Shown here piece after piece: positions 23,007 to 34,670 of a stretch of DNA of 64,000 nucleotides. The stretch is from Actinomucor elegans. Its lineage: Eukaryota > Mucoromycota > Mucoromycetes > Mucorales > Mucoraceae. The DNA lies in NCBI GenBank assembly GCA_026027325.1, contig JAMSLZ010000002.1, positions 248,001 through 312,000 on the forward strand, written 5' to 3'. The notes under the pieces are model-generated. The model had not been told where the DNA came from and did no database searches. It saw nothing but the letters and a program-made list of their open reading frames with translations. The position numbers and the translations under genes were made by a program. How positions within the stretch are numbered: the stretch's first letter is position 1; each line of letters starts with the position of its first letter.

Positions 23007-24876
23007 ATAGTATACCATCGATCCCCACTCGGAAATTAATAAGTTTAAACCTTTTACATATATAGCCATTGGCCATATATTAACGGTAAAGGTCCATGAT
23101 TTATAATATAAAGATTAAATAATATATGATCATCAGACATGTACAAGTTGAAGATATATGGTTCATAATATATACTCTGTTATGAAGTAACTGCCCAAAG
23201 GTTATTATACTTGATAATATTGAAGGAAATACGACATATATCGACCACGCTGCAGTTAGAGACTTAGTTTCAACACTCAATATGAACATCATCATGTATT
23301 GTTGCATTTATTTAGTTCTGGATAGTGAAGGGTAAATCACATTTGCCACCAGTTGGTAAAAAAATTATATTATATGCATTGATCTATCTACTACTACTCA
23401 CTATTCAATCTGTATTAGCTGGTTTTGTTGGCTCTTAATATAGGAAGCAAACTAAAGATTTAATCCTCTAATTGAGTTACAGTTTGGCACCTGAAACAAG
23501 CAAAAAAAAAAAAAAAAAAATAGTTTTTACAGGGCAAAAATTGAACACTGATATTAAAGCCATCTTTTTTAAGCTAATAAAATGATGGTTGAAGCCTTTA
23601 TGTCCGCTAAACGCTATAGTATCTAAACAAAATCTGTATATTATTAAATAGCATGATTGCATCATTTAATGGCAAAGTTTCGTTATACTGCATTTTGCTA
23701 TTCTTCTGTTACTAGTGAAGTCAATATTAATTATATAACGTATTCACTTAAATTGACCTCTATATGTCGCCAAACGTTTCTATACAACAGAAGAATAGTA
23801 TTATGCTCAGCCAATATCAAGCATATGGAAAACAGTCTTGCTGGGATGTTAATGTAAGAAATACACCAATTTGTAACTGATAGCCAACATTTGTACTTTG
23901 CTAAGAATAGATTCTATCTAAACTATTCGTAGTCGCCTTTCTCAGCCCAAATTGACTAAATGGCTCTATTAAGTTATTAAAATAAGGGATTTCCAATTAC
24001 TTGGATTTTGAATATAATGCAAAGGCTTTAGATATAATATATGAATTTTAGTTTACCGATGTACCCATTCAGAGAAAAAAATCAGTATTGGAGAACCTGG
24101 GTCTCATTAAACCTTTTCATTGGTTGGCCTGGTAGTGACCTCGCCGTAAAATAACTTGCTATTTCACGGTCATGGGGTTAATAACTGGTGTCATGTCTTC
24201 AGTTATATCGGGGATTAGCTGTTGACCTAGGACTAATATGATTAAAATTAAGGTGAAAAGTGATACATTTCAGGTTCTGTGAGCTTCAGTAGTAAAGAAG
24301 GGAATATCATGCTCAATCTTTGCCAATCAGTAGAAACAATGAATTCACATATGATCTTTTTTTTTTGTGATATTGAAGACATTTCCGAGGTGTGTTGGTA
24401 ACCCAATTTTGCTTCTTACAGTTCAAATTAAATTAGAATATGCATCACAGTTGAAAGAACGCGAGTTGGCAAATTTAAGTGACAACCGGAATTAAGCACG
24501 ATCTCGAAGAAAAGACTATTACTCTCCAGATATTGCCCTGAATGTTCGCCTTCCTTATTAGGTGAGCGTAACTCAAAAGAATGTTGGTATTATAAAATTA
24601 AGCTTGGCAAAATGGTTCCCCAACAAAGTATAGAGCGAGTATCATATGAGTGGGGTTGTAAAATGGGCACAGTTATGATGTCTTGATTTTATTCATTTTT
24701 TTTTTTTTATTTTTTTTCTTGATTTTTGATAAATGATAATATAATGATAACTTGTGTTAATATGATAATGTGATAATATAATAGGAGGGATAAGTAAAAT
24801 GATTAGATTGAATAGTAATTTAGTCATAATAGAAAGGGGCCTACATTTTACAATAGGAAAACAAAAGATACTTTGA

Positions 24877-24878
<2 letters not shown>

Positions 24879-24915
<37 letters not shown>

Positions 24916-24916
24916 C
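24879..24916. repeat. Long poly-T tract at the perilipin 3' end
   Basis: About 37 T in near-continuous run, 18 nt downstream of the perilipin stop codon when read on the minus strand, where it is poly-A. It probably lies in the 3' untranslated region. Confidence 0.9.
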
Positions 24917-24933
24917 TTTTTGATTAGGATATC

Positions 24934-26358
24934 TTAAGCAGAAGCCAACTTGGGAGCATGAGATAAGCCAAGATACTCCAAAGGAAGCTTGAAATCAGTA
25001 GAAGCCTTTTGACGGGCCAATTCAGAATAGTGGTTCAACTGAGCTTGAAGGGTTTGGAGGACAGGCAAAACTTGGTTTTGAAGAGCCTGGGCCATATGCT
25101 TTGCCTTGTCGAGACTGGAAATATCTTCACGTGCATATTGAGTACGAACCAACTCAATTTGTTTGTTGGCAATTTCAACTAGAGATGATACACGCGTCTT
25201 AAGCCATTCAGGTGTTTCACTGGATTGAACCTTGACAAAATCGATCACCTGTTGCAATTGAGTAGAAACTTGCTGTGTCAAACCTTGAAGTCTTTCGTTA
25301 GTAGAGGTATGAATGACCAACAAGCGTTCAGTGACTGCAGGAGGAAGACGCTTTTGGGCGGCTTGAGCATATACAGTGATAGATTGAACCAAAGTCTCTT
25401 GCAAAGCTTGAATATTAGCTGTAGTCTTTTGAACAAGGGCCGAAGTCTCGGTAATACGAGCAAGATCACCGCGAGAACGAGGTATCTGAGAAGTAGAAGT
25501 CTTGACTTGTTCAGAAACGCGCTGACTTAAACGAAGTGTAGCATCGTTCAAGAGGTAATAAGCACGAACTGCTTGGTTAATTTCTTGGGCTTCTTGTTTC
25601 TTTTCTTCAGTAGTAGTAGGAAGATAACGTTCAATGACGGCTTCTACGTTATCAACAACGTTGCTCAAACGCTTGTTGGCTTCTTTAGCAACTTGGTTGG
25701 CAGGTTGAGTGATCTTAACTTTAACACCGTCAACAGGAGCAGTGACGGCTCTTACAATGTCAGATGTGGGTTGGTTGACAACAGGAAACTTATTTTGAAT
25801 TAAATCTAAAGAACGGCATCCAAGAGCATCTGCTTTTTCGACATGAGGCTGAATATAGCTTTCATAATAGGATTGAACGTATTTAGGTTGGCTGCTAGTG
25901 TATTTGCTGACAGTGAACAAAGTAGAATTGGCAGTAGAAAGAGCAAATCTGCCAAGGCTGGTTTTGTTGGCGATGGCGTGAACAGTTGAAACACTATCTT
26001 GAACAATAGGAATAGAAGTAACACGTGAAACAAACTTGGTTGCTTTTTCCTCCTCCTCTTCTTCAACAACTACATTTGTAGTGGTGGTAGTGGTGGTAGT
26101 AGTAGTGGTAGTTTCGACAGTGGTTGTGTCTGATAAAGCTTCTTCTTCAACAATAATTTCCTGTTCAGTAATTTCTTTTTCAACGATTTCCTTTTCGACG
26201 ATTTCCTTTCCAATGATTTTCTCTTCAACGATTTCCTGTGTTTTGTTTTCGAGTTGCTTTTGCTGTTGGTGACCTTGTACAAGAGATTAATATTATGTTT
26301 TGAATTGAGAAATCGAATACGTACCGTGCTGTTGATGTTTATTTTGTTTAGAGGCCAT
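24934..26358 (-). CDS. Perilipin-family lipid-droplet protein
   Basis: Exons 26358-26325 and 26273-24934 give 457 residues. The N-terminus is unusual: repeated EIVEK units (about 30-55), a run of 12 Thr and six Glu. From about residue 95 the PAT region follows: FVSRVTSIPIVQDSVSTVHA, FALSTANSTLFTVSKY, ALGCRSLDLIQNKFPVVNQP. These match the perilipin pattern (V-R-V-x-S-x-P-V ... LD-x-x-E-x-x-P-x-x-x-QP), known in fungi as MPL1/Pln1 proteins that coat lipid droplets. The rest is long amphipathic helices. Oil-storing Mucoromycota would be expected to have it. The first exon is 34 nt. Confidence 0.85.
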
Positions 26359-26400
26359 TTTTTTTAATATAAAAAAGTTAAAAGAGAGAGAGAGAGAGAC

Positions 26401-26420
26401 AAAAAAAAAAAAAAAAAAAT
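26401..26420. repeat. (GA)n followed by poly-A in the perilipin leader
   Basis: A GA repeat (about 26382-26399) and an A run (26401-26420) on the plus strand lie 25-60 nt upstream of the perilipin start, so the leader is TC/T-rich on the coding strand. The H+-ATPase gene has a similar (GA)n upstream. Confidence 0.8.
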
Positions 26421-26499
26421 CAAAAGATTTGAACTTATATATAAGCTGATGAAACAACTCAAAGATCAAAAAACATGTGATACTTTTTTTTTCTTTTTA

Positions 26500-26747
26500 T
26501 TAGAGCTGATTATCAAACGCCCTTGTACTTGTTAACATGTCAAATCCCTGCAGTGCAAATCTCTTGTTGCTTTATCAAAAGGATAAGCCATGTAAAGTCG
26601 TGAAATTGGTCCAAATCGGGTTGATCGCAACGAGCGAAACATATTGATCATACTCACATGCCAATAGACCATAAGCACAGACACAGCTTGGTCACGTGTA
26701 GAAGGCGTTTGGGATAGTAATCTAAGGCATTCATTGAGCGGTTGCAT
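26500..26747 (-). CDS. Putative two-exon microprotein (45 aa), or the 3' end of a larger gene
   Basis: Exon 26747-26658 ends CAT|GTGAGT and exon 26547-26500 begins after CTGCAG, in phase 0, giving MQPLNECLRLLSQTPSTRD..., VLMVYWHGFDML and a stop overlapping TAATAAA, a plausible poly(A) signal. The intron is 110 nt. No family is recognised. It lies in tandem, 142 bp upstream of the perilipin gene. An upstream exon cannot be excluded. Confidence 0.4.
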
Positions 26748-29525
26748 TCGTTTCGGTTAGATACTTGCAGAATCAAAGGGGAGATTCAATAGGATGATAA
26801 ATGTCAAAAAAAATGATATCTGCTTTCGTTCAAATGACATGATACAGATATATAAAATAGAATGTCATCACTAGAATACCATGGTATACCTTAATTCAGT
26901 ATCGCATGTTTACTGCGCGCGCTGTCAATCTTGTGCCGAATGCGACATTAAACATAAAGAAAGACCGCTTCCATATAGTCGTTTTCGTGTTACACTGCAT
27001 TCTGATATTTCACATCTGAAATTTTATAATATAGCTGGATTAGAGAAAAAAAAGAACATTTCATTCGAGTCCGATATGAAGTAAACCGGCCGATGGGAAA
27101 AGAAAGTAGTCTTTCTTTTTTCTTTGTCTATACTGGAATCTCCAAGTAGGCTATTATATATACTATTCTATGCTATATACAACTCATTTTGTATTGGAAA
27201 TCATAATCACGACAAAACAAGAGCGGAAGGCGGAGATATATACAATCCTTTCAAATGTTTCTATCTATTATTTATAAAACGCGAGATACAAACCATGGCA
27301 AAACACGAGACTAGTTAATAATTTCATTTTTACAACTGGCCAATAGTATCCCTTTATTCTCTATAAGCTCCTCTTTACTTCCATGCTTGTCTTTTTGACC
27401 CTTTTTTTTGTTTTTTTTTAGTTTAAACGCGAACAAAGTTTTCTACTACATGTGTAACAAAGTACCTTAACCTTATGAAACAAATGGTCAATGCTTTCAG
27501 TTTGACATGTGAAATATTTAATATTGATTTACCGCTAGCAAGTTCTTCATATGTCTAAAAACCGAACTATAAGTGAATGGGGTTACTCTTCTTATTAGCA
27601 CTGCATTCTCCTTTCCCCCAACTGTTATTCAATATATGCACATTTGAATAAAAGCCATGTCAAAAAGTGCCTGGAACACATCCCTTGCATTTTAGTATCT
27701 GCTCTTTCATTTTTTGTATCCACTCGACAACCTAATTTAACTAATACGACATGTAATGTAGTAGTACTGTCTTACAATATCATATTATGACTGTGTCCAA
27801 GGCCACACCTTGATGATGAAATGGCAATGCATTGATTTTATTGGTCAGCATAATTGAATAGCTAGGCCTATAGCACCATTGATAATCACAGGCAGTCAAG
27901 CCTTGATTTCAAGGCACAGGTAAAATTCTATATAACTACGGCTTCCTAGCTAAATGGTAAAGTTAAAAAAGCATTGTGCAGTAACTATAAAGTCTGGAGC
28001 AAAAGTTTTATCATTTGAAATATATAGCAGTTATTTCTTTTTAGTTTTCAATTTATTATTCTTTGACTAAAGCATTATATATTTTTTGTATCCTAGTAAT
28101 TCGATAAAGTACATCCATTTCATGTAATCAAGTTCTACTGATCAACAAATTTCTCTCAAGGGACTTTGGCTTAATGTCGAACTTGATGACTAGTGCCTTC
28201 TCCAAATAAATTGCTGAATTTATTAGAACCATTGTTTAACTGTAGTACAATCAGTATATTATTATATTGGTCAACGATTCATCGTGAATTATAAATCATG
28301 TTATGCTATTTTTTCACCTATTAAGCGTTACTCAGCACCTTAAAGAGCATTGTGAGGATAGAAAAAAAAAAGGCTTAATAATCATTTTCAACGACAAGCA
28401 CCATAAACTCCAAAAAGGTCGCATAAAAGTGCTGCCGTGGATGGTTCAAATTCTGATAGTTACATCGCATCTAAAATAGCAATGATGGCCTAAAACTCTA
28501 TTGAAACATGATAACTTAAGTCCTACCTATGTCTATATTGCAAGCAAAACAGCAGCATACGAACTACAAGATGACCAATAAAGAATTGCGCCTCTAAAGC
28601 ACTTTTCATACCGTTGAAAAAGGAAATTCACAAACTTGGTAGTTATCTTTGCTTCCCTTTCAAATAACAAACTATTGGTGCCAAAAGCAACGTATATCAA
28701 CAGAATTTCTACGAAATAAAATGGCGCACCAATTCATCTAGAATATCCCTCGACTAAGGAAGAACATATTTTGATATTAAAAAAAAAGATTAGGTAAATT
28801 CTATCGTAACTCGAGTATTTAATAGGCAATAAAATCCAAAGAAAAAGTAGGTACATATCTTTCAATACGTTATATTTATGGTATCACTTGACTAGGTCTG
28901 TAAAATACCCTTCTCAAGCTTTAAAAAAAAAGGGGTCATTTTAAAATTTGGGCATAGAGGTATACCCTACGGACTTGTCAGAAATAGGCTCTTTTTTTTT
29001 TTTTACATTTATACATTGTCGACCGATTCCTATTAAATGTTGCATCTGATTACATGTTCATGAAGCACTGCATCCATTAGAATCATTATGGACTAAAGTA
29101 TTATGGGTGTTTATGTTTTAGTGATTGGCTACGAAATATCAGTATTTCAGATGATCTAGATCTCTCGACTAATGCCCATCAAACGATGCATCAAATTAGT
29201 AACCTATATGTATAATGAATTGCTGAATTCGTTATAATAGTTGAATCACCGTATTTCTAAAACCTGCCAAGTTAAATAAGCAAAGCTCAAATGCTTCGTT
29301 TTAACTAATAATAATAATAATAATAATAATAATGCATGTATCACTAAATTGAAATTCAATTATCGCTGTATTTGTTATATTATAATATGAGGAGGATAGT
29401 AGTATTATGTTTATAAAGTATATATGTAAGTATGCGAGAAGAAACGCGAGCATTAAACAAAAAAGAAAAATGAAAAGATATGTAAGGGGAAAATAGTTAC
29501 ATTTAAGAGAACAAAAAGATTGCTT
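26748..29525. other. Gene-poor AT-rich region
   Basis: Short frames only. Reversed family A repeats lie at about 28455-28475 and 29028-29075. The GGTATACC palindrome occurs at 26883-26890 and 28959-28966. A TAA microsatellite is at 29308-29333. The last 100 nt are the 3' region of the H+-ATPase gene. Confidence 0.5.
29306..29334. repeat. (TAA)n microsatellite
   Basis: About nine consecutive AAT/TAA units, in the gene-poor region about 190 bp from the H+-ATPase stop. Confidence 0.9.
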
Positions 29526-32438
29526 TTAGCGAGTTCTCTGGGCATTGTTTTGGAATGCAGCAACAATCATGCTAGCTTCAACAGGGCTACAAAAAAAAAA
29601 AGAACGGGTTAATTATTTTAAACTGAAACTTGACAGGTCTGACTTACTTTGAGAGCTTTTCCCATGCTGCTTTGATACCCACATTCTTTTCAGTCAATTC
29701 TTTGCGACTAGCCAACTTGGTCTTACGAGATTTAGTAGGAACCATTTTGGCAGTCATTTCAAAACTCCAGGATCGGAATATGCGTACTTTAACAGCGTCA
29801 AGGATCATAAAGTAAACGAGAGAAATACCAAGAACGGACAAGCCCCAAGGATAGCCGCAAGGAGCGACACCTTCGTGTTCACCAAAGATACCGTATACTG
29901 AGAAGAACAAAGCAATAATCTGAGTGCCGATAATACACACAGTGAAAAGCCAGTTAGGCATATTTCCCCACCAGTAACCAGGAACACGGGTAGAAAAGAT
30001 AACAAAGTGAGGTGCTAAAAAAAAAATGGAAGCAAATGAGTTTATAATTTAAAGACGGGAAATTTTTCCACTTACCGGATGAAATATGCAAGTACATGAT
30101 TGAATGCAACTCATTATCTGTTACATGGAAAACATCTCTTGCAACATAAAAATGAGCAAAGGACAAGGCAGCTAATAATGCGGCGAGTACAAAGGATAAG
30201 GTAAGCAACTGACCAATACGCCACTTGTCTGGCTTTTCGGAAATTTCAGCATTGTCAACCGCGATCACTAGAGTAGCAGCATCGTTCTAGAATGCACTAA
30301 AACGTTAGTTCGATCCGCTTAAGGTTACTTGTAATTTCTTTGCTTACCAATACACAAATCATGATCAAAAGTACGGCAGGCATGGTCCAGTCTTCAACCA
30401 AGGTAATAATGAACATGAAGAGCAAAAAGTGAATAGTAGACGTGATACGGTACAGAGCATAAGATCTTAGACGTTGGAAAATGGCACGCGAAGTAATGAT
30501 ACCATCGGTAATGGTAGATAAACCAGGTGCAAGCAAGACAATATCAGCAGCAGAACGTGCAGCATCCGTACACCCTTCTACAGCAATACCGACATCTGCT
30601 TTTTTAAGAGCAGGAGCATCATTCACACCATCACCTGTCATACCAACCAAGAGGCCCTTGTTTTGAAGCAGTTCAACCACACGATACTTGTGTTCAGGGA
30701 TGACTTGAGCAAAACCATCCGCACGAACACAGTGTTCGGTGACTTCTTCTTCAGACTTGTTAGGGTCCACCAAGTGATTGGCATCCAAGATAACACGACC
30801 CATACCCAAGCGAGCAGCGACTTCCTTGGCAATGATCATCTGATCGCCAGTAATCATCTTAACATCCACACCAAGTGCATTGCATTCAGCAATAGTAGAA
30901 AGTGAATCAGGGCGGGGAGGATCCAATAAAGAAATCATACCGACCAATTCAAACTTGTCAGAGCTTCCAGGCACAGTACGAGCTACACCAAGAGCACGCA
31001 GACCACGACGTGCAAGATTGTTTACAGCATGTACGGCTTCATCATCACCACCAACTAGCTTTGTAATTACTTGAGGAGCACCTTTGGCTACGCAGAAAGG
31101 TTGGTTAGAGGCAAGGTCCATGATAGTAGCTTCAGTCATCTTGGTAGTAGGATTGAAGGGGGAGAATTTGGTCACTTTGTATCCAGGGATTTCACGGGCG
31201 TTTTGACGGTTCTTGAGAATGTTTAATTGAGACTCGGCAGCACGACGCACGGCAGATTCAATAGGGTCATTGGCTCCGGGTTCGGCAGCTAAGTAAGAGT
31301 AGAGCAAGATGTCTTCTTCTGTATAATTGTTTGTAAGCCATGGCTTATCAAACGTCAATTCGTTCAATGTCAAGGTACCCGTTTTGTCGGAACAAAGAAC
31401 AGATACAGAAGCAAGTTCTTCCACAGCAGTCAAACGCTTGACAATGACTTGCTTAGCAGCAAGCTGCTTAGCGCCAACAGCCATTGTGACGGACATAACG
31501 GTTGGAAGTCCCACAGGGATAGCAGCTACAGTCAGGACCAAACAATTTTCCAATACAATCTTCCAATTACCCTTGGCGGTGCCACGGAAACGAACCATTT
31601 GATAGACAAAGACAATTAACACCAAGACAACAGTGGACCAGATCAACACGTTGCCAATCTTTGCAATGATTTTTTGGAAATGGCCTTCTTCAGCAGTGAT
31701 AGCAATCAAATTGGCAGCGCGGCCGATAAAGGTATCCGTACCCGTTTTAGTGACAATAGCGAGTTGTTGACCTTGTTTAATGATACTAGATGAGTAGACT
31801 GTGTTTCCTTTCTTCTTTGCAACCAAAAGTGATTCACCCGTCAAGCCAGATTGATCAATCATGAGTTCTGTGTCGTTGACTTCTCCATTTACGCCTAGAC
31901 CCAAGATACGAGCATCAGCGGGCACAATATCACCAATACGAAGCACAATGATATCACCAGGTACTAGCTCTTTGACATCCACTTCCGTCAGTTCATTATC
32001 GCGATAGCTACGTGTCTTGAGAGCCAGTGTTTGCCGCAAGGCATCCAAAGCAGATTCAGCTTTTGCTTCCTCAATATAACCAATGACGGCGTTGATGATC
32101 AGTAATGCCAGGATGATACCAAAATCGATCCAGTCTCCCACAACAGCAGCAATGATACATGATATCTCGATCAAATAAGAGATCGGACCGGTAAAATAAC
32201 CAAAGAATTTGACGAATGGGTTAGTTTTCTTTTCTGGTAATTCGTTCATACCAAACTTGGCTTGTCTTTCTTGCACTTCAGTACTAGTTAAACCATGGCT
32301 AGGATCTGTATGCAACAATTGCTCTAATTCAGGTGATATCTCGTCTTCATGTTCAACATGTTGATGCTCTTCAAACTCAACTGCTTCTTTCTTTTCATCT
32401 CGATGAAAGTCACTATGAGGTGACCCAGTTTTAGTCAT
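29526..32438 (-). CDS. PMA1: Plasma-membrane H+-ATPase (P3A-type)
   Basis: Exons 32438-30348, 30286-30076, 30014-29648 and 29586-29526 give 909 residues, normal for fungal Pma1. It pumps protons out of the cell using ATP, energising nutrient uptake. The catalytic Asp is in DKTGTLT (Asp-351); the dephosphorylation loop TGES is at 200-203; MITGDQ and TGDGVNDAP (601-609) complete the P and hinge motifs. About ten hydrophobic segments are present in the expected places. The N-terminus is acidic/His-rich. The C-terminal tail (KLASRKELTEKN to the end) should be the autoinhibitory region, regulated by phosphorylation in yeast. Most of the protein is in one long exon; the three introns cluster at the 3' end. 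Confidence 0.96.
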
Positions 32439-32465
32439 TACGGTATATCAAGAAATGTAAAGAAA

Positions 32466-32469
32466 GGAA

Positions 32470-32503
<34 letters not shown>
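32466..32503. repeat. (GA)n tract in the H+-ATPase leader
   Basis: A GA-rich repeat starting about 28 nt upstream of the start codon; on the coding strand it is (TC)n. Pyrimidine tracts here are typical of strongly transcribed fungal genes, so a promoter or leader role is possible. Confidence 0.85.
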
Positions 32504-33343
32504 TAAAGCTATTTGTAATAAATAAATAATAGGCCGGTCGGTTGATTATCTTTTTTTTTGAAGGCAGAGCAAATGCAAATATAAGGGAAGATCGCGCTCT
32601 CACTCTGACTCTTAGGGGATTATTCTTTGTGACAAAAGCTATTTTTTTTTCCTCCTAAACTTCTTTACAAGTAATCTTTGCATCAAAATAAGTCTATAAT
32701 GGACCATGTAATAAACATGCAATGCAATAAATTATACATGGAGGGTTAACCAGACGACCTTAATATGCGGTTTGGATATAAGATCAATTTCTGTACAAGG
32801 TATTATTGTTACAGTTAGCATTATTATCATTATTTGCTATGGTTAATACTCAAATATTTAATTCATAGCAAACAATGAGTAGTGGAGAAGTTAGCCCAAA
32901 TAGGAGCCTATGGATGTTATCTATCAACTAAGGGAGCCCAGGTAAATCCCTTTGTTTTAATTATGTATACACGTACATATCAAAAAAAAGAAAGACACAC
33001 CGGTTCCTGCCCTTACCTTATGTAAACTATGTGTCTTTATTTATGAGATTTAACATAGAGGGGGCGGATATGTATATGATTGCAGTAGTATACAGAGTAT
33101 TTTACATTTAAATGATAGTTGATAGGGCTGTAATTGTATTGTTTGTTACAAATGTTCATAAGAGCTTCCTTTACATTAGGAGTCTTCTTCTTTGTCTTGT
33201 CATTTTGATTGTATATAGCCATAGTTCATTCAAGAGACAAGTGCCAAGTGTGCACAGATCAAGCAACACATTATCTAAAGAGTAAGGGTTTAGTTTTTTT
33301 TTTTCTCGAATGAACTATATATCATCATTATGGCGGGTCTTTT
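32504..33343. other. Intergenic region, H+-ATPase promoter and YEATS gene 3' flank
   Basis: No coding signal. The part next to 32504 should carry the H+-ATPase promoter. No repeat was recognised. Confidence 0.45.
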
Positions 33344-34322
33344 TTATGAACCCTGAACGATTATTTTACCGTTGGTTTCAACTATAACCATATCTTTGGT
33401 ATCATATCGAAGGATGATATGGTATATCTCGCGTAAATCATCATCATCCATAGACTCAAGATACATAGCTAGTTCTGATAAATTGACATTCTATATAACA
33501 AGTTTAGTCAACTATTGCTATAATGATGATGATCCCTTAATATTTCTATATATACACATCCACGTACATAGCTGCCATATGCACCCTTGAACATTTACCT
33601 CTGGTACATTCCCAAAGTTTGATTTCGTAGCACGGGTAAACTTTTCTTCTTGTGATGATCTACAATAAGTTTTTGGATCATAAAGTAGCCATTGGTGCAG
33701 ATCTTCTTCGTGATGCAATGCCAAGTAGGGGCTGTTAAACATAGTGCACTCATTCATTGGTGTGGTAATAGGTGAAGATGAAGCTGAGGAATAGAAATCA
33801 TGCTTGGGCCTCTTTTTTGTATGTAGAATCAAGCTAGATAAATTGACATTCTAGTAAAATAAAAACATATTATTATCGATAATCATTGTTAAAACACTAG
33901 TAATACATCATACCAACGTTTGATATACAGAGTACCTACTCCTACTAAAGTTTACATCAAATACAATTGTCTGTGGTGGTAGAGATTCATTTCGAAAATA
34001 AAAAGTGATGCGTAAATCAAACTCGCCCCAGCCTTCTTGTCGAATCATATAAGGTTCTTGTGTACAGACTTTTTTTTTTTTTTTTGGTTGTGCAACTTGA
34101 ATTAGTCAAAACATCCTGCATAACAAATGTGTTACCTTTACCTATCCTTGGATCCTCGAATGAAGGATGAAGTAAATATTCAACGTGATCAATGTAATTT
34201 TCCAAAAAAAAGTTGTTATGTACTGATTGAATCAATACTTTCCATGTTCTCCAGATTAATCCATTATTGTCGGTCCTGTTCTTTTTTGACGAAAGCGTAA
34301 TCTTGATAGCTGTTTCGCTCAT
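33344..34322 (-). CDS. YEATS-domain protein (Taf14/AF9/Yaf9-like)
   Basis: Exons 34322-34142, 34056-33914, 33850-33599 and 33490-33344 give 240 residues. The YEATS fold opens with WRTWKVLIQS, continues with VEYLLHPSFEDPR and closes with QEGWGEFDLRITFYF, the signature of readers of acylated histone lysines. The C-terminal NVNLSELAMYLESMDDDDLREIY (in part) resembles the ET/AHD helical module of Taf14 and AF9 that recruits partners. Between them, exon 3 codes an 84-residue Ser/Glu-rich linker. The second intron acceptor at 34057 was chosen because it alone gives EPYMIRQEGWGEF. It could belong to TFIID/SWI-SNF/INO80, NuA4 or SAS-type complexes; the sequence does not decide which. Confidence 0.82.
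33599..33850 (-). other. Candidate cassette exon of the YEATS gene
   Basis: The exon is 252 nt (84 codons), phase 0 at both ends, so skipping keeps the frame. Its first 14 nt (AATGTCAATTTATC) are identical to the first 14 nt of the next exon (starting 33490), both coding NVNLS directly after a TAG acceptor. Confidence 0.55.
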
Positions 34323-34670
34323 TTCTCGCTTGTAGCTAACTATAAAATATATATCAACGAATAAGCTCTTGAGGGAACCCTTCTTGTGTATATAACTTGC
34401 ATAAACTTTAACGCTTTTTTTTTAAAGCGGGTGTGTTTGAGAGAAGACGGGGTAAAAAAAAAAAAAAAAAGGTTGCTTAAATCAGGCAAGATCCAAACAA
34501 AAACAATAAAAAAAAGCTATCTGTGAAATGAAATACAGCTATATCAACAGCCTAAAGTTAAGCAAAGTGAAGAAAAAAAGAACATGGAACTTTATTCCAA
34601 CAATCAAAGATATATAGCGTAAATGGGTACAATCAACGTGACTTTTTTTAATATATATAAATACAATGAA

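Larger units (their letters stand above)
21784..24933. other. Long gene-poor region
   Basis: The first ~250 nt hold the ATP3 promoter. A reversed copy of the TTATGGCTGC repeat lies at 22231-22264. Protein-like but broken frames occur at 22683-23006. Two stem-loops stand at 24144-24206. The end is T-rich with a 37-nt T run at 24879-24916, just after the perilipin stop. No intact gene was recognised. Confidence 0.5.

Noticed and set aside
24000..24300. GC-richer patch considered as a tRNA or snRNA gene
   Set aside because: No cloverleaf, no T-loop consensus and no Sm site could be found; only simple stem-loops are reported.
29306..29334. Tandem triplet repeat considered as a CRISPR or centromeric array
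   Set aside because: It is a simple TAA microsatellite without spacers.
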